Part shown: positions 8,766-17,519 of the stretch, in pieces
Layout: each line of letters opens with the position of its first letter
How positions within the stretch are numbered: the stretch's first letter is position 1
Assembly: GCF_013607485.1 (NCBI RefSeq)
Contig: NZ_SCHP01000003.1
Span: forward strand, 1-64,000
Length of the DNA: 64,000 nt
Direction: 5' to 3'
From: Bombilactobacillus bombi
GTDB lineage: Bacteria; Bacillota; Bacilli; Lactobacillales; Lactobacillaceae
Notes under the pieces: model-generated
The model's database searches: none
The model's input: only the letters and a program-made list of their open reading frames with translations
What the model was told of the DNA's origin: nothing
Translations under genes and position numbers: made by a program

Positions 8766-10445
8766 TCAACAGATATTCTTATTACGCTCACTCCAAATCA
8801 CGTTATTTCCTTTAGAATAAAGTATCGCATGCCTTGTAAATAATTGGGTTGCAGAATAATTCCGATGTGATATAAATATAAAAGTTATTTTTGGATATTT
8901 TTTAATAATATTTGAGAAAATTTCTCTTTCAAGTTTATAATCCAACGCACTAGTACTTTCATCAAAGACAATTAGTTTTGGTAACTTAATTAATGCTCTG
9001 GCTATGCCAATCATTTGAATTTGTCCGCCAGATAATCCTCTGCCATCTGGGTGAATCACTTCTTGTAATCGATCCTTGAGATTAGCGGAGAAATGGAGAA
9101 TTTTTAAAATTTCCTTTACTTTGCGACTATTTTTTACACTTTCACCCAAACAAATATTATCTAATAGCGTCATTTTATAGAGTTTAATATTTTGAGGAAT
9201 TATTACACAAAAATTTTGCCAATTTTTTCTGGAAACATCTTTAAAATGAGCATCATTAAAAGTAACGATTTTTGATCTCCAAAGGTTGTCTTTTTTATCC
9301 ACTGGATACAGTAATGCCGTATTAATTAATGAAGATTTACCCACACCAGATTTCCCGCTTATCAGAATTCTATCACCAGAGTTAATAATAACTTTTCCTT
9401 GAAGTATAGAACCATTAATTAATTGAGATCCATCTTTAATAGTGATAGGAAACGGATGAGTAATATCCCCCTTTCCCTCAAAAAAAGTTGCCTCATTAAT
9501 TTGGCTACTCAGTTCATTAATTCTCTTAATAGCAGGTTTATTCTCTTGAAAATTAATCATTAAAGATACAAGAACTGCCATTGCCGGCACAATCCATTGG
9601 TATATTTGATAAATTGCAACAACATTGGCCAGCGTATTTACTTTGCTGTCAGAGCCAACGTACCAGATTAGTCCTAAGAATATTACCAGAGTACATATTA
9701 CTTCTGAAACCCCTTGAAGCAAGTTCAAAAAAGCGGTTTGTTTATTTATCAATAGTTGACTTTTAAATAAGCTGTTTGCTTGTTGATGCCATCTATTTTT
9801 AATAAATTTTGCAAAATTCGAATTATTACGGATACTAATAGTTCCGGAAAAGGAAGTATCTAAAATTTGATTCCAGCTAGTTTCCTGTGATAAATATTTG
9901 GAATTACTTTTTTCCAAGCGATATGATTGTAAATATATAAATGTATATTCAAATACGTTAACAAGCAACAAGATAAGACCGATTTTTAGGTTAAAAAATA
10001 AAATAAGAGCAAATCCGATTGCAATAGTTGTACTTAACCATAAAAGATTGCCAATGCCCCGAAAAATCATCCCGGTAACTTGTTCTGTTTCCTTTAATAA
10101 ACGATGTATTACCTCTTCTTTGTTTAATTGAATTGAAAAACAACTTAAATATTTAGTATAGATATGCTCTCGAAATTCCTTGCTATTTTTGATAACAAAA
10201 GAAGAAAGATATAAATCCAAAATAATTAATCCACAAGTCATCAGTGGAATTATTATTAATGATAAAGTAATTACAAGTAATTCATTCGCCCTTTTATTAG
10301 GTATTAAGCTACCCAAGGCCACCTTAGTTAAAATAGGAGGCAATAATAGAATAGTAGATCTTATTATAGTTATTATGAAAATAAGTAGCTTGCGCCCATG
10401 ATTACCATGCCAAAGAACATTATAAAAATCAGAATTATTTTTCAT
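8766..10445 (-). CDS. ABC exporter half-transporter, ATPase-permease (second subunit)
   Basis: A 559-residue fusion with an N-terminal membrane domain of about six helices (to about residue 310) and a C-terminal ATPase. The ATPase has Walker A GKSGVGKSS, signature GLSGGQ, Walker B LIVFDE followed by STSALD, and H-loop FISHRN. It starts 6 bases after the other half-transporter, so the two are translated together and probably form a heterodimer. Such exporters carry drugs, lipids or peptides out of the cell. I see no nearby peptide precursor, protease domain or immunity gene, so the cargo is unknown. Low GC like the rest of the region. Confidence 0.85.
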   Translation of the reverse strand: MKNNSDFYNVLWHGNHGRKLLIFIITIIRSTILLLPPILTKVALGSLIPNKRANELLVITLSLIIIPLMTCGLIILDLYLSSFVIKNSKEFREHIYTKYLSCFSIQLNKEEVIHRLLKETEQVTGMIFRGIGNLLWLSTTIAIGFALILFFNLKIGLILLLVNVFEYTFIYLQSYRLEKSNSKYLSQETSWNQILDTSFSGTISIRNNSNFAKFIKNRWHQQANSLFKSQLLINKQTAFLNLLQGVSEVICTLVIFLGLIWYVGSDSKVNTLANVVAIYQIYQWIVPAMAVLVSLMINFQENKPAIKRINELSSQINEATFFEGKGDITHPFPITIKDGSQLINGSILQGKVIINSGDRILISGKSGVGKSSLINTALLYPVDKKDNLWRSKIVTFNDAHFKDVSRKNWQNFCVIIPQNIKLYKMTLLDNICLGESVKNSRKVKEILKILHFSANLKDRLQEVIHPDGRGLSGGQIQMIGIARALIKLPKLIVFDESTSALDYKLEREIFSNIIKKYPKITFIFISHRNYSATQLFTRHAILYSKGNNVIWSERNKNIC

Positions 10446-10451
10446 TTAACA

Positions 10452-12035
10452 TCAATCTCCTGTTATGTTGCCATACTTACCAAAAAGTGGTGGATAATTA
10501 ACGCCCTTAAAAAGCATAACTGTGTCATTTATGCCGATTTCCTCTGTTCTATGTAGCGCTTCAAAAATAATAGTATCTCGATGCTTATTAACTAACGTTT
10601 TGATTTGTCTTGCTGTCTCATGATCCATGGAAGACGTGATTTCGTCTAACAATAAGATTGAATGTGACTGTACTAAAGAACGAAAAATACATATAACTTG
10701 TCTTTCTCCACCTGATAATTGGTAAGCACCTGGAGCAATTTTTGTATCTAGACCCTCAGGAAATCTTTTAGCCCAATTGCTTAAAAATAGCGCTTCTTCC
10801 TCAGATAGATGTGTATTCTCTGCAAAGAAGATATTGTCGCGAATAGTTCCCTGGATAATTATAGTTTGCTGGTCAACAAAGGCTATCTGTTTTTTAAGAA
10901 ATTCTTTTTTAATTTTTGTTGATAAATAATTGTTGAATATATATTGATATTTGGAGTTATTTTGTTCTCCGCATAGCCCCCGCAAAAAGGTTGTTTTTCC
11001 CGAACCGATTCCTCCAATCAAATAAATATGCATACCTGGTAACGCATTTACAACCAACTTAGAACCATAAAAGATAGCTATCTTCTTTACTTCGCCTATT
11101 TCTTTAGATCCTGTAGTTATTTCAGTAGAATTTAAATAGCTTTCAATAGACTTTTTAGAAATCATGGCTTGCTGTAGGTCAACAAAGATTGAAAAGAAGG
11201 CTTTAAAAGGAGCATTTATGTATGATATTAATCCAATAACACTAACCAATTGTCCCATAGAAATAATATGATTCATACTCATAACGCCACCAACTAGCAA
11301 GGCCAAAGCCGGAGATAATGCATCTAATATTCTGGGAAATGTTTTAAATAAATTTTTTGAAATGTCTATTTGTAAAAAAGCTTTTTCCCATTTTTGCTGT
11401 AATTCATTATAAATACGTGCAAAAAAGTTAATATTATCATACTGATATATTTCTTCTTTATTATCACTAGTATTATCTACAATTCCTTGTAAATCAGCCT
11501 GTGCTTTTCTAAAGTCATGTATTGCTTGATGTTGTTTTCTACCGAAAAATTTAAATGGAAAAATATAAATACAGGTTGAGAGCAGCACACATACCAATAA
11601 CCAACTATTAATGCAGAATAGAAAATAAACTGCTCCGATAAACATTGTGACTTGCTGGACACATGTTGGTATTGTATTAGAAAACATTAACTGTAGGTTA
11701 TTAATATCATTAGAGAATATTTGTCGATAATCTCCATTTTGATACTCCATATTGGCTTCATAATTAATTGTAAAATACTTATTTATCAGTTTCTGCCTGG
11801 TTTCATTAGCGTAATCACAACCAATTCTTTCTGTTAAATACTCGTTAATTAACGCTAGTAAATTAGATAAGATCAAAAAAGCAAATAGTGTTAAGAGAAA
11901 GTAATCAATATTCCTATTATTCAAAAATGCGTCTGTTAATTTGCCAATAATGTTCGGTATTTGAACAGTAAGTAAAGCTACAAAAATACTCCAGATTATA
12001 ATCATTAATATTTTATTGCATTGTCTTATTTCCAT
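10452..12035 (-). CDS. ABC exporter half-transporter, ATPase-permease (first subunit)
   Basis: A 527-residue half-transporter. The membrane domain starts IWSIFVALLTVQIPNIIGKL. The ATPase has Walker A GGIGSGKTT, signature QLSGGE, Walker B ILLLDE followed by ITSSMD, and a switch His in EALHRTEEI. It is the first gene of the pair, with AAGGAGC upstream of the ATG at 12035. Both subunits keep canonical ATPase motifs, with the Glu after Walker B present in each, so I see no sign of one degenerate site. Confidence 0.85.
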   Translation of the reverse strand: MEIRQCNKILMIIIWSIFVALLTVQIPNIIGKLTDAFLNNRNIDYFLLTLFAFLILSNLLALINEYLTERIGCDYANETRQKLINKYFTINYEANMEYQNGDYRQIFSNDINNLQLMFSNTIPTCVQQVTMFIGAVYFLFCINSWLLVCVLLSTCIYIFPFKFFGRKQHQAIHDFRKAQADLQGIVDNTSDNKEEIYQYDNINFFARIYNELQQKWEKAFLQIDISKNLFKTFPRILDALSPALALLVGGVMSMNHIISMGQLVSVIGLISYINAPFKAFFSIFVDLQQAMISKKSIESYLNSTEITTGSKEIGEVKKIAIFYGSKLVVNALPGMHIYLIGGIGSGKTTFLRGLCGEQNNSKYQYIFNNYLSTKIKKEFLKKQIAFVDQQTIIIQGTIRDNIFFAENTHLSEEEALFLSNWAKRFPEGLDTKIAPGAYQLSGGERQVICIFRSLVQSHSILLLDEITSSMDHETARQIKTLVNKHRDTIIFEALHRTEEIGINDTVMLFKGVNYPPLFGKYGNITGD

Positions 12036-12680
12036 CTCATCAGCTCCTTGAACAGAGAATGAAATTATTTTAAATATTATTCAAGCTCACTCCATTTATA
12101 ATTATTATTTAATCTTTCCAAAATTAACTGAAAATCCATTCTAGACTGATGTACATAGAACTGGAAAAAGTGGTTATCCTTAGATTATGTTAAAATTATC
12201 ATCTATCCAACAACAATTTCAAAAAGTCCTTTCGGTTTAAAAGTTGATTTGTGAAAGTAGTGTCCTATCAAACCTTTGCATAGCTTGCATTGCTAATTAA
12301 TTCGATAACATTAGAATAGTATTAATATTATTTGCAGTAAAGTTGAATTTTAATTTGGAGATAATTAATTTTTTAAAGTCACATATAACTTTACTAATCA
12401 GATTACCCTGCTACTTTATTTATGAAAGAAAATTTATATTACTGCCTTCATGGCGGTGTTGATATGATGTCTTTTATTGGAATTAAATTACAAATTTTTA
12501 CAAGAAAATAATATTAATCAGCTTATCAAGTACAACTATAGTGTAGGCGATTATTTTGAACTAATTTTTGATTAATTCTATAGCTAAAGTAACTATGCAG
12601 TCGATGCCATAAACGTACAAAAAGCTTGAAATTCAAAAAGAGAATATTATTAATTTGATCTTTGCAAATATCTTACAAAC
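12036..12680. other. Long A+T-rich intergenic stretch with a possible ORF remnant
   Basis: About 650 bases between the ABC operon and small RNA copy B. I see no complete gene. Plus-strand frames near 12470-12575 read ELNYKFLQENNINQ then LIKYNYSVGDYFELIFD before TAA. This looks like the end of a real protein, but the frame is closed upstream and no family is recognised. The rest is A+T-rich with no clear feature. Confidence 0.35.
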
Positions 12681-12834
12681 AAAACCAGATATGCTATAAT
12701 GTAGATAAATAAAAGAGCTGGCGCTGTAACACCAACTCTTGATGTAAGCCGCTTTAAGAGCGGTAGCCATACATTATAGAAGCAAATTAGCTGTCCTATA
12801 ACCGACTAAAGTTTATGATGAGGACAGCTTTTTT
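12672..12834 (+). ncRNA. Small structured RNA, copy B, convergent to holin-like toxin ORF
   Basis: The promoter has -35 CTTACA, a 17-base spacer and extended -10 TGC-TATAAT (12695-12700). The transcript contains hairpin 1 (GAGCTGGCG with CACCAACTC), hairpin 2 (GCCGC/GCGGT with a TTTAAGA-type loop at about 12752-12760) and ends in the hairpin AGCTGTCCT/AGGACAGCT (12789-12829) with a T run. It runs into a convergent 27-codon toxin-like ORF whose stop lies in that T run. The loop CTTTAAGAG can pair over 8 bases (two of them G-U) with the toxin start region CTCTTGAG. This is the layout of par/Fst-type type I systems; the RNA would be the antitoxin. Confidence 0.65.
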
Positions 12835-12916
12835 ATTTGTCATCATGATGATCCATAATTGCTACTACCAATAGTGCAAATGAAATCATCAGTGACAAAA
12901 CTTGAAAAGTACTCAA
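12833..12916 (-). CDS. Putative holin-like toxin, 27 residues (type I TA)
   Basis: A small ORF starting at TTG (12916) and ending at TAA (12833-12835). It reads LSTFQVLSLMISFALLVVA and then IMDHHDDK: one hydrophobic helix with a short charged tail. This matches the size and pattern of the putative holin-like toxins of Lactobacillales (pattern ALxLMxSFxxLxVAI). An AAAGG lies about 14 bases upstream. An AAGGAGG followed by a 12-codon ORF (12960 downward) lies further upstream and may couple translation. It converges on small RNA B and shares its terminator hairpin. The protein would insert in the membrane and depolarise the cell unless the RNA blocks its translation. Confidence 0.6.
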   Translation of the reverse strand: MSTFQVLSLMISFALLVVAIMDHHDDK

Positions 12917-13020
12917 GAGTGCTGTTATATCCTTTCATGAGTTTTCTTCCGTATCTTCATACGCAAGCACCTCCTTGAAGATCCAACAGCCACCGCCCAT
13001 AAAACTTCTTACCAAATTAT

Positions 13021-13046
13021 TATATCATAGCTCTATGATAACTCTG
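13021..13046 (-). promoter_or_regulatory. Toxin mRNA promoter with dyad TATCATAG-AG-CTATGATA
   Basis: On the minus strand, a -10 TATAAT (about 13017-13022) directly follows a perfect 8+8 dyad (13023-13040). The -35 is weak. The mRNA would start near 13010, giving a leader of about 95 bases before the toxin codon, long enough for RNA-based control. The dyad may be a protein operator. Confidence 0.45.
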
Positions 13047-13154
13047 ATTGATAGTTGCTGATTGATAAAATCAAATTTTAATTAGTTCTAATATTGCTTG
13101 CTTTTAAAAATAAGCTATTTTCCCTCTCTTTTCCTCATTTTCATCTGCAAACAT

Positions 13155-13307
13155 CTTTCAAACAAAACCAGATATACTATAATGTAGATAAATAAAAGAG
13201 CTGGTGCTGTAACACCAACTCTTATGTAGAGCCGTTTTAAAGACGGTGACGCAATAACAGTTATTTAATAACCGCTAACTGGTCAAAGTCATGGCGGTTA
13301 TTTTTTT
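13155..13307 (+). ncRNA. Small structured RNA, copy C (orphan antitoxin-like)
   Basis: The same promoter block as A and B (-35 CTTTCA, -10 TATAAT at 13178-13183), hairpin 1 with a perfect stem GAGCTGGTG/CACCAACTC, hairpin 2 (GCCGT/ACGGT, loop TTTAAAG), and the terminator AATAACCGC/GCGGTTATT (13267-13302) nearly identical to copy A. Just after the terminator an IS30 remnant begins (13318), at the place where a convergent toxin would sit. The toxin may have been lost to the insertion. Confidence 0.6.
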
Positions 13308-13317
13308 GGTTGAATTT

Positions 13318-13600
13318 CATCAATTCTATAATTAATCTGGTTAACTCAATGCCGAAAGTTCCAACATTAATTATAACAAGAACTAATTGTAGAATGTCCG
13401 CTATGCCCACTGAAGTAGCGATTTGTTGCTGTGTTTTACCTTGTTGGTGTAAAAGAGCTATCGCTCCGCGGTCAAACTGTGTTAAAGTAGTAGTGCTCAA
13501 AATAATCCTTCTTTCATGGTTTGTGTAGTAACTACCATTGTAAAGGAATTACTTTGGGTTTTTTAGATTAAAGCTGTTCGGATTAATTATAGAATCTGCG
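13318..13600 (-). mobile_element. IS30-family remnant, copy 3, internally deleted
   Basis: A minus-strand copy of about 283 bp. Its outer 25 bases (13576-13600) equal the perfect inverted repeat of copy 2. The transposase start MSTTTLTQFDRGAIALLHQQ continues through QQQIATSVG and then breaks into unrelated sequence. The other end (13318-13342) is a degenerate inverted repeat (CAATTCTATAATTAATCTGG). With both ends and almost no coding sequence it resembles a MITE-like derivative. Confidence 0.8.
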
Positions 13601-13614
13601 AGATCAATTAAATT

Positions 13615-13663
13615 AAAAAGACTTTGAATTTACTTCTAAATCAAGTAACTAAAAAGTCTTTTT
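13615..13663 (-). terminator. Terminator downstream of gap
   Basis: An 11-bp perfect stem AAAAAGACTTT/AAAGTCTTTTT with a 27-base loop, followed on the minus strand by TTTAATTT. It lies about 50 bases after the gap stop codon. Confidence 0.7.
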
Positions 13664-13672
13664 ATAATCATA

Positions 13673-13687
13673 AATTATAGAATCTGC
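13673..13687. repeat. Solo fragment of the IS30 inverted repeat
   Basis: AATTATAGAATCTGC repeats the outer part of the IS30 ends seen at 6770-6783 and 13586-13599. There is no element attached, so it is probably a scar of a lost copy beside the gap terminator. Confidence 0.5.
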
Positions 13688-13716
13688 TATTTATATTTTT
13701 AAATAGCTCAATTTTA

Positions 13717-14733
13717 TCATAATAAATTTGAAAATTTTTGTAATGTCCGAATCATTTGTGCGGTAAAGCCCGATTCATTATCATACCAAGCTACAACCTT
13801 GACCATTTGTAAATCACCGGCTGTCACAACTTCTGTTTGAGTAGGATCAAAAATTGAACCATATTGAGAGCCAATAACATCAGAAGAAACAATATCTTCA
13901 TCATTATAGCCAAAAGATTCATTACCTAAGGTGACCTTTCTGAGAGCAGAATTTACTTCCTCAACTGTCACTTTCTTACTCAGAACCACATCTAATTCAG
14001 TAAGAGAGCCAGTTATAACTGGTATTCTTTGTGCATGACCATTTAACTTACCCTGTAATTCTGGAATTACTAAACCTATTGCTTTAGCAGCTCCTGTAGA
14101 ATGAGGAATTGTATTTTCAGCTGCTGCGCGAGCTGAACGTTTATTGCCCTTACGATCAGGACCATCTTGCAACTTTTGGGTGGCAGTGTAGGCATGTACA
14201 GTGGTCATTGTACCAACTTTAATTGCAAAAGCGTCATTTACCGCTTTAGCTAGTGGTGCTAAACAATTAGTAGTACAGGAAGCTGCCGAGATAATTCGAT
14301 CATTTTTGGTTAAAGTATCATCATTAACACTATACACAATAGTTTTCATGTCACCTGAAGGTGCTGAAATTAAAACTTTTTTTACTCCAGCATCCAAATG
14401 AGCCTGTGCTTTTTCTTTAGAAGTATAAAATCCAGTGCTTTCAAGAACTAATTCAACGCCATCATTTTTAACCCAAGGAATATTACGCGCATCAGCCTCA
14501 GCATATACAGGTATTTTTTTACCGTCAATAACAATCGCATTATCAGTTGCTGAAACTTCATGGTCAAAAATACCATGTGCAGTATCATACTTTAATAAAT
14601 GTGCTAACATCTCTGGTGAAGTTAAATCATTAACCGCAGTTATTTCTAAGTCATGTTTTGCTACTTCAAAAATTCTCCGTAAAGCCATTCGACCGATTCG
14701 ACCAAAACCATTAATACCCACTTTTGTAACCAT
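13717..14733 (-). CDS. gap: Glyceraldehyde-3-phosphate dehydrogenase
   Basis: A 338-residue glycolytic enzyme that oxidises glyceraldehyde-3-phosphate with NAD and phosphate to 1,3-bisphosphoglycerate in the cytoplasm. The NAD-binding start is [17 protein letters not shown], the catalytic Cys is Cys153 in SAASCTTNC, and the C-terminal [12 protein letters not shown] is conserved. The start ATG has AAAGGAG upstream. It stands alone, without pgk, tpi or a cggR regulator, which is common in lactobacilli but differs from Bacillus. The terminator is at 13615-13663. It is an intact core gene set between IS30 debris and a murT pseudogene. Confidence 0.97.
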   Translation of the reverse strand: MVTKVGINGFGRIGRMALRRIFEVAKHDLEITAVNDLTSPEMLAHLLKYDTAHGIFDHEVSATDNAIVIDGKKIPVYAEADARNIPWVKNDGVELVLESTGFYTSKEKAQAHLDAGVKKVLISAPSGDMKTIVYSVNDDTLTKNDRIISAASCTTNCLAPLAKAVNDAFAIKVGTMTTVHAYTATQKLQDGPDRKGNKRSARAAAENTIPHSTGAAKAIGLVIPELQGKLNGHAQRIPVITGSLTELDVVLSKKVTVEEVNSALRKVTLGNESFGYNDEDIVSSDVIGSQYGSIFDPTQTEVVTAGDLQMVKVVAWYDNESGFTAQMIRTLQKFSNLL

Positions 14734-14891
14734 AATATTCTTTCTCCTTTAAGAAAATTAATTATTTTAAAAGGTTTTATTCCCATTAAAATATTTTTCA
14801 TTTGTTATAACCAACAATTACAAACTATTTAACACGTATTGTGTAATATTGATAAAATAAAGGATTGTAAAAACGCCTCCTGTTATTTTAT

Positions 14892-16179
14892 TTAACATTG
14901 CAGCTTATTTCTTATTTGCACCATTGCAGTATAAGTTGCAAGAAGATAAATCTTTCCACATAATTGCTGTCTCAATGCACCAATCAAATGATCAAGGTTT
15001 GCTTAGTTCCAAAGTCTCGCTTCTGGAGCTCCTGCAACCTGAAAGCAAAAATTAAAATCATGACCACGTTCGCCACCAGTAATTATTTTGTTAATCCTGT
15101 TAAAAGGCAATTCTTCTAAATTACCATCCCATATCAAGCTGGTATCTAATCCATCAGCATAATTAGAATTTAAAACAAAACTTACACAATAATTAATCGA
15201 ATCGTTTTTTAACATTGTGATTACTTGATTCAATCCCACGGGAATTTTTACTAAAATAATCATCCGCTATTTATTATCCAATTGAACAACTTCTTGCTGA
15301 CCGAAGATCCGTTTATTTTTAGACAATGATTGCCTAATTTGAGAATTTTTAATACCAAATTCTCTCTATTGCGTAGGCTGCCAGTATATTATAAACATTA
15401 TATAAACCACCAATATTAATTGAATATATACTATTATTAATAGAAAATTCAGATTTATCAGGCAATAAGCTAATCAATTTTATAATTTGATATTTCATCT
15501 TTGGTCGTTTGAATTCGCAATTTAAACAAAAGTAGCTGCCCAAACCACTATAAGTCAAAATATGATAATGCATAATCCGTCTGCAATAAGGACATAAGAC
15601 ACCATCTACGTTCCTTAGTGCCAATAAATCTTTTTGTTCTTTGCCATAATCGCTAAAGCCGTAATAAATTTTTGGATTGGTTAATTAGTAAAATTGAAAA
15701 CATTAGCATCTGTATTAATAATTAACTACTCTTTTGGAGCTTTTTAATACTTGCTACTGTTTTTGTCAAGTGTTGTGTAAGTTTCACTATAGCGGTCCAT
15801 CTGATCTCTAAAAATATTAGTAAGAATAAAATAACTAGGAGTAATAGAAAAACAAGTTATTTCTACATTTGATTCATCAACTTCTAAAACTGCAATTTTA
15901 TAGCATTGTTCTCCGTTAATGTAGTCAGCTAAAAAAGTCGTATAATCCCTTGTATCATATTAGAACCACTTGCATTTGTTAGAACATGTGAATATTTTTG
16001 CTGTAAAATATTCTTAATTAATGCCGTTGTTACCGTTTTGCCATTAGTACCTGTTACCATAATTATTTTATAACCTTGGCTGAGGAATTTTAAAATAGTA
16101 GGATCAATCCAGTAAGCTATTTTGCCAGGAAGGGAACTGCCTTGACGAAGAACGTGCTAACTTCGTTTTTTATGCTCAT
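14892..16179 (-). pseudogene. murT-like lipid II isoglutaminyl synthase subunit, multiply broken
   Basis: The minus strand carries a whole MurT in broken frames. In order: a start (MSIKNEV) overlapping the eamA stop; GSSLPGKIAYWIDP; the ATP-binding MVTGTNGKTVTTALI; VLEVDESN and FRDQMDRYSETY; the zinc ribbon CPYC...CLNC (15540-15600); GGLYNVYNILAAYAIE; LVKIPVGLNQVI of the C-terminal domain; and LLATYTAMVQIRNKL at the end. Lesions are a short deletion or shift near 16150, frame changes near 15950, 15365 and 15003, and an in-frame TAG near 15265. MurT with GatD amidates lipid II. No gatD is here, so this is probably a decayed second copy. Confidence 0.8.
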
Positions 16180-17136
16180 TTATTTAACAGTTTCTTGTGC
16201 TGTTGCTTGACTTTTCTTTTTTGTAATATAACGATTATAAAGATTGTTCCCAACCAAAGCCCCAATAGTTACTAAACAACCAATTATTTCAAATGATGAA
16301 ACATGATAACCATTAATTATGGTAATAATGAAAGAAGTAATTGGCACCAAATTCATAAAAAGAATTCCATTAATGGGAGTAACAATACGATTACCTAAAT
16401 TCCAAGCAAAAACTGCGATGACTCCTGCAAGACTAATCATATATAATAAGGCGTTTCTGACACCACCAATTTGCGTCATTGTTGGTACCTTCAACCACCC
16501 CATTGCAGTTGTTACTATTAATACGGCTATAACAGAAAACACTCCTAAAATTGAGGTTAAAGTAGAATACCGCAAGATACTCCATTCAGGAAAATCTGCA
16601 CCGCCAGTAGTGTAAATAACCCAACATAAAGCTCCCAATAAGATTAGCACCATTGCTAAAACTGTATTATGACCAGAAACTAAAACTGAAACGTTACCCT
16701 TAGTAACGACCATAAATACACCAATAGCAGCTACAATCATAGAAATAAGTGAGACTGTAGTAGGTTTGACTCCGCGATATACCCAACTCACAAGTACACC
16801 TAATAAGGGTTGAACTGCCATCATAACCGAAGCAATAATTGAACCAGATGATCCAGCAATTTGTTGACCTAAAAATACTAAAAAGCTAAAGCCAGCAAAA
16901 GCTGAGGTGCCGAAAATCCATAATTTACCAGTTTGACCCTCAGTTTGAAAAGCTTTAGGTCCTTCTACAATTAATAAGATAATGGCAAAAATGATTGCAA
17001 CACTACCATATCTTAGTAATGTGAAATAAAATGGATCAATAATCTTTAAAGCGGGAGCCATAACTGGAAACATCCCACCCCATGATAAAACGGAAACCAG
17101 GCAAAGTAACAAGCCATAAAGGTATTTTTTTGACAT
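16180..17136 (-). CDS. EamA-family (drug/metabolite) transporter
   Basis: A 318-residue membrane protein with ten predicted helices in two EamA repeats, beginning YGLLLCLVSVLSWGGMFPVM and, in the second half, ILLGALCWVIYTTGG. The C-terminus is a short basic tail. The family exports amino acids, nucleosides or other metabolites. A good AGGAG precedes the ATG. Its stop codon abuts the murT pseudogene start (TAAATG), and a broken small ORF (17154-17389) precedes it, so it may sit in a decaying operon. The divergent LysR gene is the likely regulator. The substrate is unknown. Confidence 0.85.
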   Translation of the reverse strand: MSKKYLYGLLLCLVSVLSWGGMFPVMAPALKIIDPFYFTLLRYGSVAIIFAIILLIVEGPKAFQTEGQTGKLWIFGTSAFAGFSFLVFLGQQIAGSSGSIIASVMMAVQPLLGVLVSWVYRGVKPTTVSLISMIVAAIGVFMVVTKGNVSVLVSGHNTVLAMVLILLGALCWVIYTTGGADFPEWSILRYSTLTSILGVFSVIAVLIVTTAMGWLKVPTMTQIGGVRNALLYMISLAGVIAVFAWNLGNRIVTPINGILFMNLVPITSFIITIINGYHVSSFEIIGCLVTIGALVGNNLYNRYITKKKSQATAQETVK

Positions 17137-17153
17137 ATTCTCTACTCCTATTT

Positions 17154-17389
17154 TTATTTTAAAAAATTATCATACTTTACTTTGCCTGATAGACTATAAT
17201 TTATATTGTCTACGAGCTTAACTGATGTATTAATATTTAAATTTTTTAATAGATTTTCAATGACACACAAAATATTTTTCTTTGATATAGTAGATTCATC
17301 ATTTAATTTATTTTTAGCTATAGGTAATGCATGAAAAGAACTTCTAAAATATTAGAATATTTGATAAAGCTTGTAGTTTTGCTACGCAT
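17154..17389 (-). pseudogene. Small ORF of about 78 codons with a frameshift
   Basis: A strong AAAGGAGGTG precedes the ATG at 17389, which opens MRSKTTSFIKYSN. A frame change near 17340 leads to a clean second part, SSFHALPIAKNKLNDESTIS, then ENLLKNLNINTSVKLVDNIN and YSLSGKVKYDNFLK, ending at TAA 17154-17156. The ending SGKVKY recalls the C-terminal tail of adenylate-forming ligases (PaaK-like), but the match is short and I do not claim it. It lies 17 bases before eamA and probably shared its transcript. Confidence 0.45.
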
Positions 17390-17519
17390 ATAAAAATCAC
17401 CTCCTTTATTAAAAGAAGAATAACATTTACATTTTAAATATAGAATAATTGATTTATAATATGGGGGTATAACTTATAAGAATATCGTTGAAATTAAAAT
17501 ATATGGGGGAGAAATCATA

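Noticed and set aside
5790-12470. Repeated string GCGGTGTTGATAT-ATG at about 5791 and 12453
   Set aside because: Only 13 identical bases; matches of this length are expected by chance in 64 kb, and flanks do not align.
13717-14733. Possible gap operon with central glycolytic genes
   Set aside because: Upstream is the murT pseudogene and downstream a terminator and IS30 debris; gap is monocistronic here.
17190-17212. TAGAC...GTCTA dyad (T-N11-A-like) between eamA and lysR as a LysR box
   Set aside because: It lies inside the coding part of the small frameshifted ORF at 17154-17389, far from a clear promoter, so it may be chance. I keep it only as a weak possibility.
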